Positions 8,547 to 17,091 of a stretch of DNA of 64,000 nucleotides are shown here, in pieces. The notes under the pieces are model-generated. The model saw only the letters and a list, made by a program, of their open reading frames with translations. It was not told where the DNA came from and did no database searches. This stretch comes from JAJXWB01 sp037044955 (lineage in GTDB: Bacteria; Pseudomonadota; Alphaproteobacteria; Rhizobiales; Beijerinckiaceae). Position numbers and translations under genes: made by a program. The DNA lies in assembly GCA_037044955.1 (NCBI GenBank), contig JBAOHX010000002.1:868001-932000 (forward strand), read 5' to 3'. Each line of letters starts with the position of its first letter. The stretch's first letter is position 1.

Positions 8547-9565
8547 TCACTTCACCGCCGCCGCCTTCTTCGCGAAGCGGTCGTCGAAAGTGGCGGCAAG
8601 GTCGATCTTCGCGTCCTTCAATTCCGGCGTGAAACCGACGAGCATGTCGAGCGCGCTCTTTTGCGCGGCGGCGTCGATCAGGCCCGTCTGCGAATAGGAG
8701 GGGCGCGAGGCGGTGAAGGAAGCCATGTAGAGCTTCCTGTCGCCGAGCAGGTAATTCTCCGGCACGAGCGCGGCGACCTCGTCCGGCGTCGCCGTCTTCA
8801 GCCATTGCAGCGCCTTGTATTCGGCGTTGACGATGGCCTGCATCGTGTTCGGGTTGGCGTCGATGAACGCCTTCTTCGCATAGATGACGGCGGCCGGATT
8901 CTCGCCGCCGAATAATTCGCGCGTGCCGGCCTCAGTCCGCGTGTCGACGACGATCCTGATGTCGCCGGTCTGCTCCAGCATGGTGATGACGGGCTCGAGA
9001 TGCGAGACGCCGTCCACCTGCTTGTTGCGCACGGCGGCCACGGCCGGCGCCGCGCCGCCGACGCCGATCCAGGAGGCGTCGTCGGGCGAAAGGCCGTTCT
9101 TGGCGAGAAAATACTTGGCGAGCATGTTGGTGGAAGAGCCCGGCGCGGTGACGCCGATCTTCAGGCCCTTGAGGTCGGCGGGCTTGTCGTATTTCACGTC
9201 CTTGCGCACGGCGATGACGATGGCGGGATAGCGGCCGAGGTCGATGGTCGCGCGAATGTCCTGCCCCTTGGCCTGCATGTGGATCGTGTGCTCGTAGGCG
9301 CCGGCGACGACATCGACCGAGCCGCCGATCAGCGCCTGCAGGCTTTTCGCGCCGCCGGCGAAGTCGATGATCTCGGCGTCCAGCCCCTGTTCCTTGAAGT
9401 AGCCCTTCTGCTCGGCGATGGTCAGCGGCAGATAGTAGAGCAGCGACTTGCCGCCGACGCCGATGACGATCTTCGGCTTCTCTATGCCCGCAACTTGCGC
9501 GAAGGCGGCAGTGGCGGACGAGGGCGAGCGCGGCGAAGAGCTCCGAGCAGCGTGCGCTTCTTCAT
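8547..9565 (-). CDS. ABC transporter substrate-binding protein, NMT1/TauA type, two +1 shifts in signal peptide
   Basis: The mature protein is a periplasmic NMT1/OMP-decarboxylase-like binding protein. Visible motifs are KIVIGVGGKSLLYYLPL, EQGLDAEIIDFAGGAKSLQA, LIGGSVDVVAGAYEHT, LKGLKIGVTAPGSSTNM and LEPVITMLEQTGDI. From the ATG at 9565 the frame starts MKKRTLLGAL. Removing one base at 9536-9537 and one at 9516-9517 restores AALALVATAAFAQ, a textbook Sec signal peptide. The span of 1019 bp minus 2 gives 338 aa. The gene lies 11 bp after the permease in an ATPase-permease-binding-protein operon. Ligands of this family include sulfonates, nitrate, thiamine precursors and riboflavin, and none can be chosen here. 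Confidence 0.82.
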
Positions 9566-9576
9566 GGGACGTTTCC

Positions 9577-10362
9577 TCAAGCTTGTTGATGCGGCTGCGG
9601 GCGCCAGACCAGCAGCCTGTTTTCGACCAGTGTCACCGCCCAGTCGATGGCGATGACGAAAATCGCGAGCACGATCATGCCGGCGAAGACGCCCGTCACG
9701 TCGAACACGCCTTCGGCCTCGTGGATGAGATAGCCGAGACCGGCGGCCGCCCCCAGATATTCGCCGACGACGGCGCCGACGAGCGCGAAGCCGACGGAAG
9801 CGTGCAGCGACGAGAAGACCCAGGTGAGCGCGGACGGCCAGTAGACGTGGCGCATGAGCTGGCGGTCGTTCATGCCGAGCATGCGCGCATTGGCCACGAC
9901 CACCGGCGGCGTCTCGCGCACGCCCTGGTAGACGTTGAAGAAGACGATGAAGAAGACGAGCGTGACGCCGAGCGCCACCTTCGACCATATGCCGAGCCCG
10001 AACCACAGCATGAAGATGGGCGCCAGCACCACGCGCGGCAGGGAGTTGGCCGCCTTCAGGAAGGGATCGAAGATCGCGGCGAGGTTCGGCTTGCGCGCGA
10101 ACCAGAAGCCGATGGCGCCGCCCGCCACCGAGCCGATGACGAAGGCGAGCGCCGTCTCGACCAGCGTGATCCACAGATGCTTCCACACGACGCCGGCGGC
10201 GAACATCTTCCAGACGCGCGCGAGCACGTCCGTCGGCGTGGAGAAGAAGAACTTCGGCATGAAGTAGACGCCGAAGAGCGGCACGCTGGAGCCGACGTGC
10301 CAGACGGCGATCAGCGCGACGGCGACGCCGACCTGCCAGGCGAGGAGAGCGGGGCGGGTCAT
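9577..10362 (-). CDS. ABC transporter permease, SsuC/TauC type
   Basis: The 261-aa membrane protein has the binding-protein-dependent transport permease fold. Hydrophobic helices start at residue 9 and the cytoplasmic EAA loop is visible as NARMLGMNDRQLMRHVYWPS. The C-terminal helix pair is typical of SsuC/TauC. It overlaps the upstream ATPase gene by 4 bp (ATGA) and precedes the binding-protein gene, so all three form one importer operon. Confidence 0.9.
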   Translation of the reverse strand: MTRPALLAWQVGVAVALIAVWHVGSSVPLFGVYFMPKFFFSTPTDVLARVWKMFAAGVVWKHLWITLVETALAFVIGSVAGGAIGFWFARKPNLAAIFDPFLKAANSLPRVVLAPIFMLWFGLGIWSKVALGVTLVFFIVFFNVYQGVRETPPVVVANARMLGMNDRQLMRHVYWPSALTWVFSSLHASVGFALVGAVVGEYLGAAAGLGYLIHEAEGVFDVTGVFAGMIVLAIFVIAIDWAVTLVENRLLVWRPQPHQQA

Positions 10363-11183
10363 GCGGCGCCTCCCGCCTGCGCCTGATAGGTCTTCAGCAC
10401 CTCCTCGCGCAGATCGTTCCAGATCGCGCGCTGCAGCGCATGGAATCTCGGATCGAGCCTGATCTCGTTGATTTCTCGCGGGCGCGGCAGGTCTATGCGG
10501 TGATCGGCGACGATGCGCGCGGCCGGTCCCGCCGACATGACGACGACGCGATCGGCGAGCGCGATGGCCTCTTCGAGATCGTGCGTGACGAAGAGCACCG
10601 CCTTGCGGTCCGCCGACCAGAGGTCGAGCAGAAGATCGCCCATCAGCGCGCGCGTCTGCGCGTCGAGCGGGCCGAAGGGCTCGTCCATCAGCAGGATCTG
10701 CGGATCGCGGATCAGCATCTGCGCCAGCGCGACGCGCTTGCGCTGGCCGCCGGAGAGCTGATGCGGATAGCGGTCGCCGAAGGCGGCGAGCCCCACTTTC
10801 GCGAGCCAGGCCTGCGCGGCTTCGAGCGCCTCAGTACGCGCTACGCCCTTGGGCTCCAGCGCCACGGCGACATTGTCGCGCGCGGTCTTCCACGGCATGA
10901 GCGCGTCCTGCTGGAACAGGTAGCCGCAGACGGCCGTGACGCCTTCCACCAGGACGCCCCGCACGCGCGCCGCGCCGGCGGCGGGCTTGAGCAGGCCGGC
11001 GACGACGTTGAGCAAGGTGGACTTGCCGCAGCCGGTCGGGCCGACGATGGCGACGAATTCGCTCGCGCCGACCGCGAGATCGGCGCCCTCGACCGCGACA
11101 TAGCGCGACGCCCCCGCGCCAAAGGCGACGCTGACGCGCTCGAGCCGGACGGCGGGTTCTGCTGGTGCGAGGGAGGGCGGCAT
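10359..11183 (-). CDS. ABC transporter ATP-binding protein, SsuB/TauB type
   Basis: The 274-aa ATPase shows Walker A GPTGCGKST (about residue 45), a Q-loop in YLFQQDALMPWKT, signature LSGGQRKRVALAQ, Walker B LLMDEPFGPLD and the H-loop VTHDLEEA. The LMPWKT and LDAQTR motifs are typical of nitrate/sulfonate/taurine-type ATPases. ATG at 11183 is chosen because the family begins just before the LERVSVAFG strand. The open frame further upstream is Arg/Ala-rich and overlaps the divergent TRAP gene. Confidence 0.9.
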   Translation of the reverse strand: MPPSLAPAEPAVRLERVSVAFGAGASRYVAVEGADLAVGASEFVAIVGPTGCGKSTLLNVVAGLLKPAAGAARVRGVLVEGVTAVCGYLFQQDALMPWKTARDNVAVALEPKGVARTEALEAAQAWLAKVGLAAFGDRYPHQLSGGQRKRVALAQMLIRDPQILLMDEPFGPLDAQTRALMGDLLLDLWSADRKAVLFVTHDLEEAIALADRVVVMSAGPAARIVADHRIDLPRPREINEIRLDPRFHALQRAIWNDLREEVLKTYQAQAGGAA

Positions 11184-11301
11184 GATCCGAACAAGGCGAA
11201 GGGGCCGCACGTTCGCCGATCGGGCGGCGGGGCGCAAGCCGGCGCGCATTGCGCCGGCGCGCGCGCCGTGGCTTGATCGAGGCGCTGAAGGGAATCGGGC
11301 G

Positions 11302-11793
11302 ATGGCGGGCCTTGCGGACGCTCTGGACCGCCTCGTGGGGCGGATCGTGGAAGCCGGCAAGTGGCTGGCGGCCCCGGTCGTGTTGCTGCTCTCGGCGCAA
11401 TGGCCGCTGCGCGACCTCGCGCAATGCTGCTCGCGCGAGGCGAACGATCTCGGGCAATGGCTGTTTGCGCTGTTCATCGCCATCGCGCTCACGGCGGCGA
11501 GCCGCGCGGGAACGCATCTGCGCGCGGATTCCCTTGCGGCCGGACTGTCGGCGCGGACACGGCGGCGCATCGCGGCTGGCGGCGCGCTGGTCGCGCTGCC
11601 CTGGGGTCTGTTCGTCATCGCCGTCTACGGCCGCGACGCATGGCGCTCCCTGATGGCTTTCGAGCGCTTTCCGGACACCAACAATCCCGGCTATTTCATC
11701 ATCAAGCTCGCGGTCGTGCTGCTCGCCGCGCTGGTCGTGTGCCAGGCCTTCGTCGATTTTTCGCACGCTTTGTCACGAGATCGGCCGTCATGA
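11302..11793 (+). CDS. TRAP transporter small permease (DctQ family)
   Basis: The 163-aa protein has four hydrophobic segments and the DctQ-like pattern AAPVVLLLSAQWPLRDL, SRAGTHLRADSL and FPDTNNPGYFIIKL. The small TRAP subunit sits with the large permease in the inner membrane. ATG at 11302 follows GAAGGGA by 8 bases. The upstream in-frame ATG would add a basic Arg-rich stretch and is unlikely. It overlaps the large-subunit gene by ATGA and is divergent from the ABC ATPase. Confidence 0.82.
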   Translation: MAGLADALDRLVGRIVEAGKWLAAPVVLLLSAQWPLRDLAQCCSREANDLGQWLFALFIAIALTAASRAGTHLRADSLAAGLSARTRRRIAAGGALVALPWGLFVIAVYGRDAWRSLMAFERFPDTNNPGYFIIKLAVVLLAALVVCQAFVDFSHALSRDRPS

Positions 11794-13199
11794 GCGCCTG
11801 GTTCGGCGCGGCGCTTTTTCCGCTGATCATGGCGACGATGCTGGCGACGGGGCTGCCGGCGTTTCTCGTGCTGATCGGCGCCTCGGGCCTCGGCGCGCTG
11901 TTCATCGTGGCGAGCGGCGGCGAGGCGTCGCTCCTCAGCGCGCTCGGCCAGCGGTTGCAGGCGCTTCTGGAAGGCGACCTTCTGCAGGCGCTGCCGCTGT
12001 TCGTGACCATGGGCGTCGTCATGAACCGATTGCCGCTGTCGCGCGGCCTGTTTCGCACGGGCGTCGCGATCGGCGGCGGCGGCGCTGTGTCGCCGCGCCT
12101 TTCGGCGCTCGCGCTCGGCGCGCTGCTTGCGCCGATGAACGGCTCGGTCGGAGCGAGCGTCGCCATGCTGTCGCGCGGCGTTGCGCCGTTGCTTGCGCGC
12201 GCGGGCGTGGCGCCGGCCGAGAGCGTCGCGCTGGTGGCGGCGGCCAGCACGCTCGGCGTCGCCATACCGCCTTCGCTCGTCCTGCTGTTCCTGGGCGATG
12301 CGATGCTGAATGCGCACACCATCGCCGCACGCGCGACCGACGCCGCGCGCATCGTCAATACGCAGGATATTTTTCGCGCCGCGCTCGTTCCGGCTGTCGT
12401 CACGCTCGCGCTCTGGATGCTCGTCGCCTGCGTTGAAGCGCGAAAGGCGAAACGCCCCGAGGCCGCCTTGCCCCTGACCCTGCGCGAAGGGGCGACATCC
12501 GGCCTGGTCGTTCTCGCCGTATTCGTCCTGCTCGGCGGCGTGGCGAGCGGAATGTTCTACGCCGTGGAAGCCGCCGCGACCGGTTGCATCGCGCTGCTGG
12601 CGGCAGGCGTTTTCACGCGCGCGCTGACGCCGGCCGTCCTGAAGGAGATATTGCGCGACACGCTCGCCATTTCCGGCGCGCTGTTTGCGCTGCTGGTTGC
12701 GGCGACGACGTTCACGCTGGCGCTGCGGGTGCTGGGGACCGACAGGCTGGCGACCGATCTCTTCGCCCTGGCGCCGGGCGGCGCGGCGGGCGCGGTGGCC
12801 GCGCTTCTCGTCATCATGGCGATTTCCGCGCTCGTGCTCGACGCTTTCGAGATCGTCTTCGTCATCGTGCCGATCGTCATGCCCGGCGCGCTGATGCGCG
12901 CGCCCGACGCGGCCTGGGTGGCTGCGCTGACGGCCTTGACCCTGCAAGCGAGCTTTCTGGCGCCGCCGCTCGGCTATGCCGTGCTGATGACGCGCGCGGC
13001 CGGAGGCGCGACGGCGAGCGCCGGCGCCGTGGCGCGCGCGATCGCGCCCTATCTCGGCGCGCTGGTCGCGGTGATCGCGCTGACGCTGGCCTGGCCCGGG
13101 GCGACGCATCTGTTCGACGCCACGCCGGCCGCGCCCGCGCCGCCGGCGGAACGGTTCGAGCTTCCGCCGCCAGAGCCGCCGCCGGACTTTCGGCAATAG
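11790..13199 (+). CDS. TRAP transporter large permease (DctM family)
   Basis: This 469-aa protein is hydrophobic almost throughout. It carries DctM hallmarks: FPLIMATMLATGLPAFLVL, ALPLFVTMGVVMNRLPLSRG, APMNGSVGASVAMLSRGVAP, LGVAIPPSLVLLFLGDAM, DAFEIVFVIVPIVMPG and SFLAPPLGYAVLM. It is the sodium-coupled transport subunit of a TRAP system. No DctP binding protein is encoded on either side, so the solute receptor must be elsewhere or the pair is orphaned. The C-terminal 30 residues are a Pro-rich tail. The start is set by the ATGA overlap. Confidence 0.87.
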   Translation: MSAWFGAALFPLIMATMLATGLPAFLVLIGASGLGALFIVASGGEASLLSALGQRLQALLEGDLLQALPLFVTMGVVMNRLPLSRGLFRTGVAIGGGGAVSPRLSALALGALLAPMNGSVGASVAMLSRGVAPLLARAGVAPAESVALVAAASTLGVAIPPSLVLLFLGDAMLNAHTIAARATDAARIVNTQDIFRAALVPAVVTLALWMLVACVEARKAKRPEAALPLTLREGATSGLVVLAVFVLLGGVASGMFYAVEAAATGCIALLAAGVFTRALTPAVLKEILRDTLAISGALFALLVAATTFTLALRVLGTDRLATDLFALAPGGAAGAVAALLVIMAISALVLDAFEIVFVIVPIVMPGALMRAPDAAWVAALTALTLQASFLAPPLGYAVLMTRAAGGATASAGAVARAIAPYLGALVAVIALTLAWPGATHLFDATPAAPAPPAERFELPPPEPPPDFRQ

Positions 13200-13355
13200 G
13201 CGTTCAGCCGCCATTCATGCGGCCAATTGCAGAGATTGCGCCGTGGCCGGATCGGATGTCTCATGGCCGCGGCCGACGGCGCAGCGCCGCCGGCCAACCA
13301 GCGCGCGCTTCGCCCGGGGCGCGCGGCGCAACCTGCCCGGGCGCCGAGGAATGCC

Positions 13356-13904
13356 ATGATTGCTCGCAAATTGATTGCCGCCACCCTGTTCGCGGCGCTG
13401 ACCAGCGGCGCGGCCTTCGCGCAGGCCCAGCAGCCGGCGACGAATCCGCTGAAACCGACCACGCCGCCGCCCGCCGCCGCCCCCGCCGGCAAGGCGGCCG
13501 AACCGGCCAAGCCCGCCGCCAAGGCCGCCGAGCCGGCCAAACCCGCCGCCAAGGCGACCGAGCCGGCAAAGCCGGCGGCAAAGGCCGCCGAACCGGCGAA
13601 GCCCGCCGGCGCGGCCGCCAAGGCGGCGGAGCCCGCCAAGCCTGCGGCCAAGGCCGCGGAGCCGGCCAAGCCGGCGGCCAAGACCGAAGCCGCCAAGCCG
13701 GCCGCTGCCGCGGGGAAGAAGATCGACCTCAACACGGCGACCGCCGAGGAACTCGATTCCCTGCCGCAGATCGGGCCGGCGCGCGCCAAGGCGATCGTGG
13801 AAGCCCGCGCCAAGGGCAAGTTCAAGAACTGGGACGATTTCGTGAAGCGCAGCGTCGTTCCGTCGAACGCCGAATCCGCGATCAAGGACCTCGTGAAGTT
13901 CTGA
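13356..13904 (+). CDS. secreted helix-hairpin-helix (ComEA-like) protein with Ala/Lys/Pro repeat linker
   Basis: The 182-aa protein has three parts. A signal peptide ends in SGAAFAQA (residues 1-24). A low-complexity linker (about residues 45-110) repeats AEPAKPAAKA. A C-terminal ComEA-type HhH domain (about residues 122-182) contains IDLNTATAEELDSLPQIGPA and ARAKAIVEARAKGKF. ComEA-type domains bind double-stranded DNA without sequence specificity. With export and a lysine-rich linker, a periplasmic or surface DNA-binding role is plausible but unproven. ATG at 13356 follows GCCGAGGA. A strong terminator follows at 13921. Confidence 0.85.
   Translation: MIARKLIAATLFAALTSGAAFAQAQQPATNPLKPTTPPPAAAPAGKAAEPAKPAAKAAEPAKPAAKATEPAKPAAKAAEPAKPAGAAAKAAEPAKPAAKAAEPAKPAAKTEAAKPAAAAGKKIDLNTATAEELDSLPQIGPARAKAIVEARAKGKFKNWDDFVKRSVVPSNAESAIKDLVKF
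13491..13680 (+). repeat. in-frame AEPAKPAAKA coding repeat
   Basis: About six imperfect 30-bp units, each coding for a variant of AEPAKPAAKA, are repeated in frame inside the HhH protein gene. Synonymous differences between copies (GCC/GCG, AAG/AAA) show the array is not a very recent duplication. Confidence 0.85.
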
Positions 13905-13920
13905 TCCGATCCCCATATGA

Positions 13921-13953
13921 TGGGCGCGGCCGGTCTGCCGCGCCCATTTTCTT
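13921..13953 (+). terminator. rho-independent terminator after the HhH gene
   Basis: A perfect 10-bp stem (TGGGCGCGGC pairing with GCCGCGCCCA, loop CGGTCT) is followed by TTTTCTTT. It lies 16 bases after the HhH stop codon and before the next gene. Confidence 0.9.
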
Positions 13954-13980
13954 TGCCGTCATCCGTTTCTTGGGGGAGAC

Positions 13981-14391
13981 ATGAAGACGAGGATTTTCAC
14001 CGCCGTTCTGGCTCTCGCGCTCGCCGGCGGCGTCGCGCAGGCGCAGACCGCGCAGCCCGCGACGGACGCGCCGCAGCAGATGCGGATCATCAAGAAGAAG
14101 CCGAAGAAGCAGAGCGCCAAGGCGATCGCGGCGACGAAGACGATCGAGGGGACGATCCGCAAATTCGAGTGCGGCGACAATTGCTATCTGACGATCAAGA
14201 CCGCGAAATCGGAGGAAACCGGGCTGTGCGAGGCCAAGGCCTGCGTTCCGTGGTTCGAGAAGCAGAAGATGCCCAAGTCCTTCGTCGGCAAGAAGGTGAA
14301 GGCGACGACCGGAACCGGCGTGCAGCGCGACGCCTCCGGCAGGACGATGGGCAAGATGACGGCGTTCAAGACGCTGGATTTCGTGAAGTAG
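13981..14391 (+). CDS. secreted four-cysteine hypothetical protein
   Basis: The 136-aa protein begins with a signal peptide (MKTRIFTAVLALALAGGVAQ, cleavage near AQAQ). A lysine-rich stretch IIKKKPKKQ follows, and then a small beta-rich domain TIEGTIRKFECGDNCYLTIK. Four cysteines fall in two pairs (CGDNC and CEAKAC). The order of strands, ending in GKKVKATTGTG and MTAFKTLDFVK, suggests an OB-like barrel stabilised by disulfides. No function is recognised. The start follows GGGGGAGAC and the gene stands alone. Confidence 0.75.
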   Translation: MKTRIFTAVLALALAGGVAQAQTAQPATDAPQQMRIIKKKPKKQSAKAIAATKTIEGTIRKFECGDNCYLTIKTAKSEETGLCEAKACVPWFEKQKMPKSFVGKKVKATTGTGVQRDASGRTMGKMTAFKTLDFVK

Positions 14392-14393
14392 AT

Positions 14394-15089
14394 TCAGCCG
14401 TCGAGCGCGCGCCAGAGCCGCGCGTGAAGTTCGTGCGCCGTCATGTCGTCTTCGGCGGCGTCCGGCATCGGATCGTGCGCGATCGTCTCGACGATCGTCG
14501 CGGCGGGGCCCGCGCCCAGAAACACGATGCGGTCGGCGTAGCGCAAGGCGTCCAGCGGATTGTTGCTCGCCATCAGGATCGAAAGCCCATCCTCGTCGGC
14601 GGCGCGATTGAGGGCGTCGGCCGTCAACATGCGCGCGCGGCGGTCCATGGGCGAAAAGGGATCGTCGAGGCAGAGCAGGGCCGGCCTGGCCGCGAGCCCG
14701 CAGGCGATGGCGAGCCGCGCGCGATGGCCGCGTGAAAGGCGGAAGGGCTCGTGGCCGAGATAGGCGTCGAGCCCGAGGTCTGTGAGCAGGTTTTCGGCCC
14801 GCCCGAGGGCGCTCGGGCCGGACATGACTTCGGCGACGATGTCGCGTGAAAATTTCGTGTCGTCGAGCGGCATGGAATGGTGGGCGAAGACGCCTGCGCC
14901 GGCGCGGTCGATCTGGCCGGCGGTCGGCGCGATTTCGCCGGCGGCGAGGCGCAGTAGCGTCGTCTTGCCCGCGCCGGGCGGGCCGACGAGGAAGGTCCAT
15001 TCGCCGGGGTTGAGCGCGAAGGCGAGGTCGCGGAGGATTTCCACGCCCGAGAGCGAGAGGCCGGCGTTGTGGAAGAGGGTGGGTTTCAC
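14394..15089 (-). CDS. orphan ABC ATPase-like protein with degenerate motifs
   Basis: This protein of about 231 aa resembles NitT/TauT ATPases. Walker A is GPPGAGKTT, Walker B is LLCLDDPFSPMD, and the signature position reads LSRGHRARLAIA instead of LSGGQ. The Q-loop region reads GVFAHHSMPLDDTKF without a clear glutamine, and the H-loop position reads LMASNNPLDAL without the usual histidine. No permease or binding protein adjoins it. The altered Q- and H-loops suggest a divergent or non-transport ATPase. GTG at 15089 is chosen because the conserved region begins at once. A TTG at 15122 would add 11 residues. Confidence 0.7.
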   Translation of the reverse strand: MKPTLFHNAGLSLSGVEILRDLAFALNPGEWTFLVGPPGAGKTTLLRLAAGEIAPTAGQIDRAGAGVFAHHSMPLDDTKFSRDIVAEVMSGPSALGRAENLLTDLGLDAYLGHEPFRLSRGHRARLAIACGLAARPALLCLDDPFSPMDRRARMLTADALNRAADEDGLSILMASNNPLDALRYADRIVFLGAGPAATIVETIAHDPMPDAAEDDMTAHELHARLWRALDG

Positions 15090-15141
15090 GCGGGGTCCGG
15101 CATTGCGCAAGTCACGCAGCAATACACCGCCCTTTCGAGGC

Positions 15142-15243
15142 CGTCATTGCGAGGAGGCCGGAGGCCGACGCGGCAATCCATCCCCGAAATGCGACCGAGA
15201 CGCCGGGATGGATTGCCGCGTCGCTTGGCTCCTCGCAATGACG
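15142..15243. repeat. dispersed palindromic repeat, family B, copy 1
   Basis: The element is bounded by CGTCATTGCGAGGAG and its complement CTCCTCGCAATGACG, with inner GGCAATCCATCCC and GGGATGGATTGCC boxes. It lies between the orphan ATPase and the ilvC terminator. Related copies lie at 19092, 31777, 58526 and 61253. Confidence 0.85.
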
Positions 15244-15263
15244 GCGCGAGAGAGCAAGCCAAC

Positions 15264-15292
15264 AAAAAAGCCCCCGTCTCCGGGGGCTTTTC
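15264..15292 (-). terminator. terminator of the ilv genes
   Basis: An 8-bp stem (AGCCCCCG with CGGGGGCT, loop TCTC) is followed on the minus strand by TTTTTT. It lies just downstream of the ilvC stop codon. The A-tract on one side and the T-tract on the other make it potentially bidirectional. Confidence 0.88.
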
Positions 15293-15309
15293 GCAGATCG
15301 CCGAAGCGA

Positions 15310-16329
15310 TCAGTTCTTTTCCTTGTCGACCAGCTTGTTCTTGCCGATCCAGGGCATCATGGCGCGCAGCTTCTCGCCGACCGCCTCGATCTCGTGAGAC
15401 GCGGCCTTGGCGCGGGTCGCCTTGAACGAGGTCTGGTTGACCTTGTTCTCCAGCATCCAGTCGCGCGTGAACTTGCCGGACTGGATGTCGGCCAGAACGC
15501 GCTTCATCTCGGCCTTGGTCTCCGGCGTGATGATGCGCGGGCCGGTGACGTATTCGCCGTATTCGGCGGTGTTGGAGATCGAGTAGTTCATGTTGGCGAT
15601 GCCGCCCTCGTAGATGAGGTCGACGATCAGCTTCACTTCGTGCAGGCACTCGAAATAGGCCATTTCCGGCGCATAGCCGGCTTCCACCAGCGTCTCGAAG
15701 CCGGCGCGGATCAGCTCGACGAGGCCGCCGCAGAGGACGACCTGCTCGCCGAACAGGTCGGTCTCGCATTCTTCCTTGAAGTTCGTCTCGATGATGCCGG
15801 CGCGGCCGCCGCCGATGGCCGACGCGTAGGACAGGCCGAGGTCATGGGCGTTGCCCGAGGCGTCCTGATGGATGGCGATCAGGCAGGGCACGCCGCCGCC
15901 GCGCTTGTATTCCGAGCGCACGGTGTGGCCGGGGCCCTTGGGGGCGACCATGAGGACGTCGAGATCCTTGCGCGGCTCGATGAGGTTGAAGTGAACATTC
16001 AGCCCGTGCGCGAACAGGAGGGCGGCGCCCTTCTTCATGTTGGGGGCGAGTTCGTCGCGATAGATGTCGGCCTGGAGTTCGTCGGGGGTGAGCATCATGA
16101 CGACGTCGGCCCATTTGGCGGCGTCCGCCACGGTCATGACCTTGAGGCCCTCGCCCTCGGCCTTCTTGGCGGTGGCGGAGCCCGCGCGCAGCGCGACGAC
16201 CACGTCCTTGACGCCGGAATCGCGCATGTTCAGCACATGGGCGTGGCCCTGCGAGCCGTAGCCGACCACGGCCACCTTCTTGCCCTTGATGAGATTGATA
16301 TCGGCATCCCGATCGTAATAGACGCGCAT
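15310..16329 (-). CDS. ilvC: ketol-acid reductoisomerase (NADP+), class I
   Basis: The 339-aa enzyme converts acetolactate and acetohydroxybutyrate to the dihydroxyacids in Val/Ile/Leu synthesis. It has the N-terminal motif MRVYYDRDADINLI and Rossmann loop VAVVGYGSQGHAHVLNMRDS. The knotted C-terminal domain shows GIIETNFKEECETDLFGEQ and YFECLHEVKLIVDL, with the Mg-binding acidic residues in place. This is the normal length for the short class I enzyme. It lies after ilvI and ilvH on the same strand, with 129 bp between ilvH and ilvC and no clear terminator there. Confidence 0.97.
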   Translation of the reverse strand: MRVYYDRDADINLIKGKKVAVVGYGSQGHAHVLNMRDSGVKDVVVALRAGSATAKKAEGEGLKVMTVADAAKWADVVMMLTPDELQADIYRDELAPNMKKGAALLFAHGLNVHFNLIEPRKDLDVLMVAPKGPGHTVRSEYKRGGGVPCLIAIHQDASGNAHDLGLSYASAIGGGRAGIIETNFKEECETDLFGEQVVLCGGLVELIRAGFETLVEAGYAPEMAYFECLHEVKLIVDLIYEGGIANMNYSISNTAEYGEYVTGPRIITPETKAEMKRVLADIQSGKFTRDWMLENKVNQTSFKATRAKAASHEIEAVGEKLRAMMPWIGKNKLVDKEKN

Positions 16330-16458
16330 TTTCTCAGGTCCCCTTGGGTGTTTCGGCCGCCGGGCGGCGTAATTTCGTATGCGGGCGCTTCGTGACGGTT
16401 TGGACGGGCAAGGTCAAGCCCCGGACGGGCTTCCGGCCCGCAATCCGGGTCTGCGCCC

Positions 16459-17022
16459 TCAGAGCGGCTCGGGCCCGCGCGAAATGGCGGCGACGCCGGT
16501 GCGGGAGACCTCGACCAGACCGATCGGGCGCATCAGCTCGACGAAATCGTCGATCTTGTTGGTCGCGCCGGTCAGTTCGAAGATGAAGCTCTCGGTCGTG
16601 GCGTCGATCACCTTGGCGCGGAAGGCTTCGGCCAGCCGCAGCGCCTCGACGCGGGCCTCGCCCTGGCCGCGCACCTTGACCATGGCCAGTTCGCGTTCGA
16701 TCGCGCGCTTGGTGAGCGAGAGGTCGATCACCTTGTGGATCGGCACGATGCGCTCGAGCTGGTGCGTGATCTGCTCGATCACCTCGGGCGTGCCCGATGT
16801 GACGACTGTGATGCGCGAAAGATGCTCGCCATGCGCCACCTCGGCGACGGTGAGGCTCTCGATATTGTAGCCGCGGCCCGAGAACAGGCCGACGACGCGC
16901 GCGAGCACGCCGGGCTCGTTGTCGACGAGAACGGACAGCGTGTGGCTGTCGACGTTCGACTTGCCGATGGCCGAGGAATAGGGGGAGGGCGGGAAGGCGG
17001 GAGTGGGAATGGCGGCGTTCAT
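16459..17022 (-). CDS. ilvH: acetolactate synthase small (regulatory) subunit
   Basis: The 187-aa subunit has an N-terminal ACT domain (about residues 25-100) with HTLSVLVDNEPGVLARVVGL and FSGRGYNIESLTVAEV. The second domain includes RELAMVKVRGQGEARVEAL and FELTGATNKIDDFVELM. It confers valine feedback inhibition on, and activates, the catalytic subunit. It is the second gene of the ilvI-ilvH pair. Confidence 0.96.
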   Translation of the reverse strand: MNAAIPTPAFPPSPYSSAIGKSNVDSHTLSVLVDNEPGVLARVVGLFSGRGYNIESLTVAEVAHGEHLSRITVVTSGTPEVIEQITHQLERIVPIHKVIDLSLTKRAIERELAMVKVRGQGEARVEALRLAEAFRAKVIDATTESFIFELTGATNKIDDFVELMRPIGLVEVSRTGVAAISRGPEPL

Positions 17023-17058
17023 GATCGGATCCGGCTAACGAGAAATCTCTGGGCGAAC

Positions 17059-17082
17059 CCTTCTCCCGCAAGCGGGAGAAGG
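17059..17082. repeat. short perfect palindrome between ilvI and ilvH
   Basis: Ten-base arms CCTTCTCCCG and CGGGAGAAGG surround a CAAG loop. It lacks a T-tract, so it is more likely an intercistronic REP-like or mRNA-stabilising hairpin than a terminator. Confidence 0.65.
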
Positions 17083-17091
17083 GGAGCGCGG

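Noticed and set aside
13491..13680. CRISPR-like or minisatellite array
   Set aside because: The periodicity is a coding repeat (10 codons) in frame with a signal peptide and an HhH domain. There are no unique spacers.
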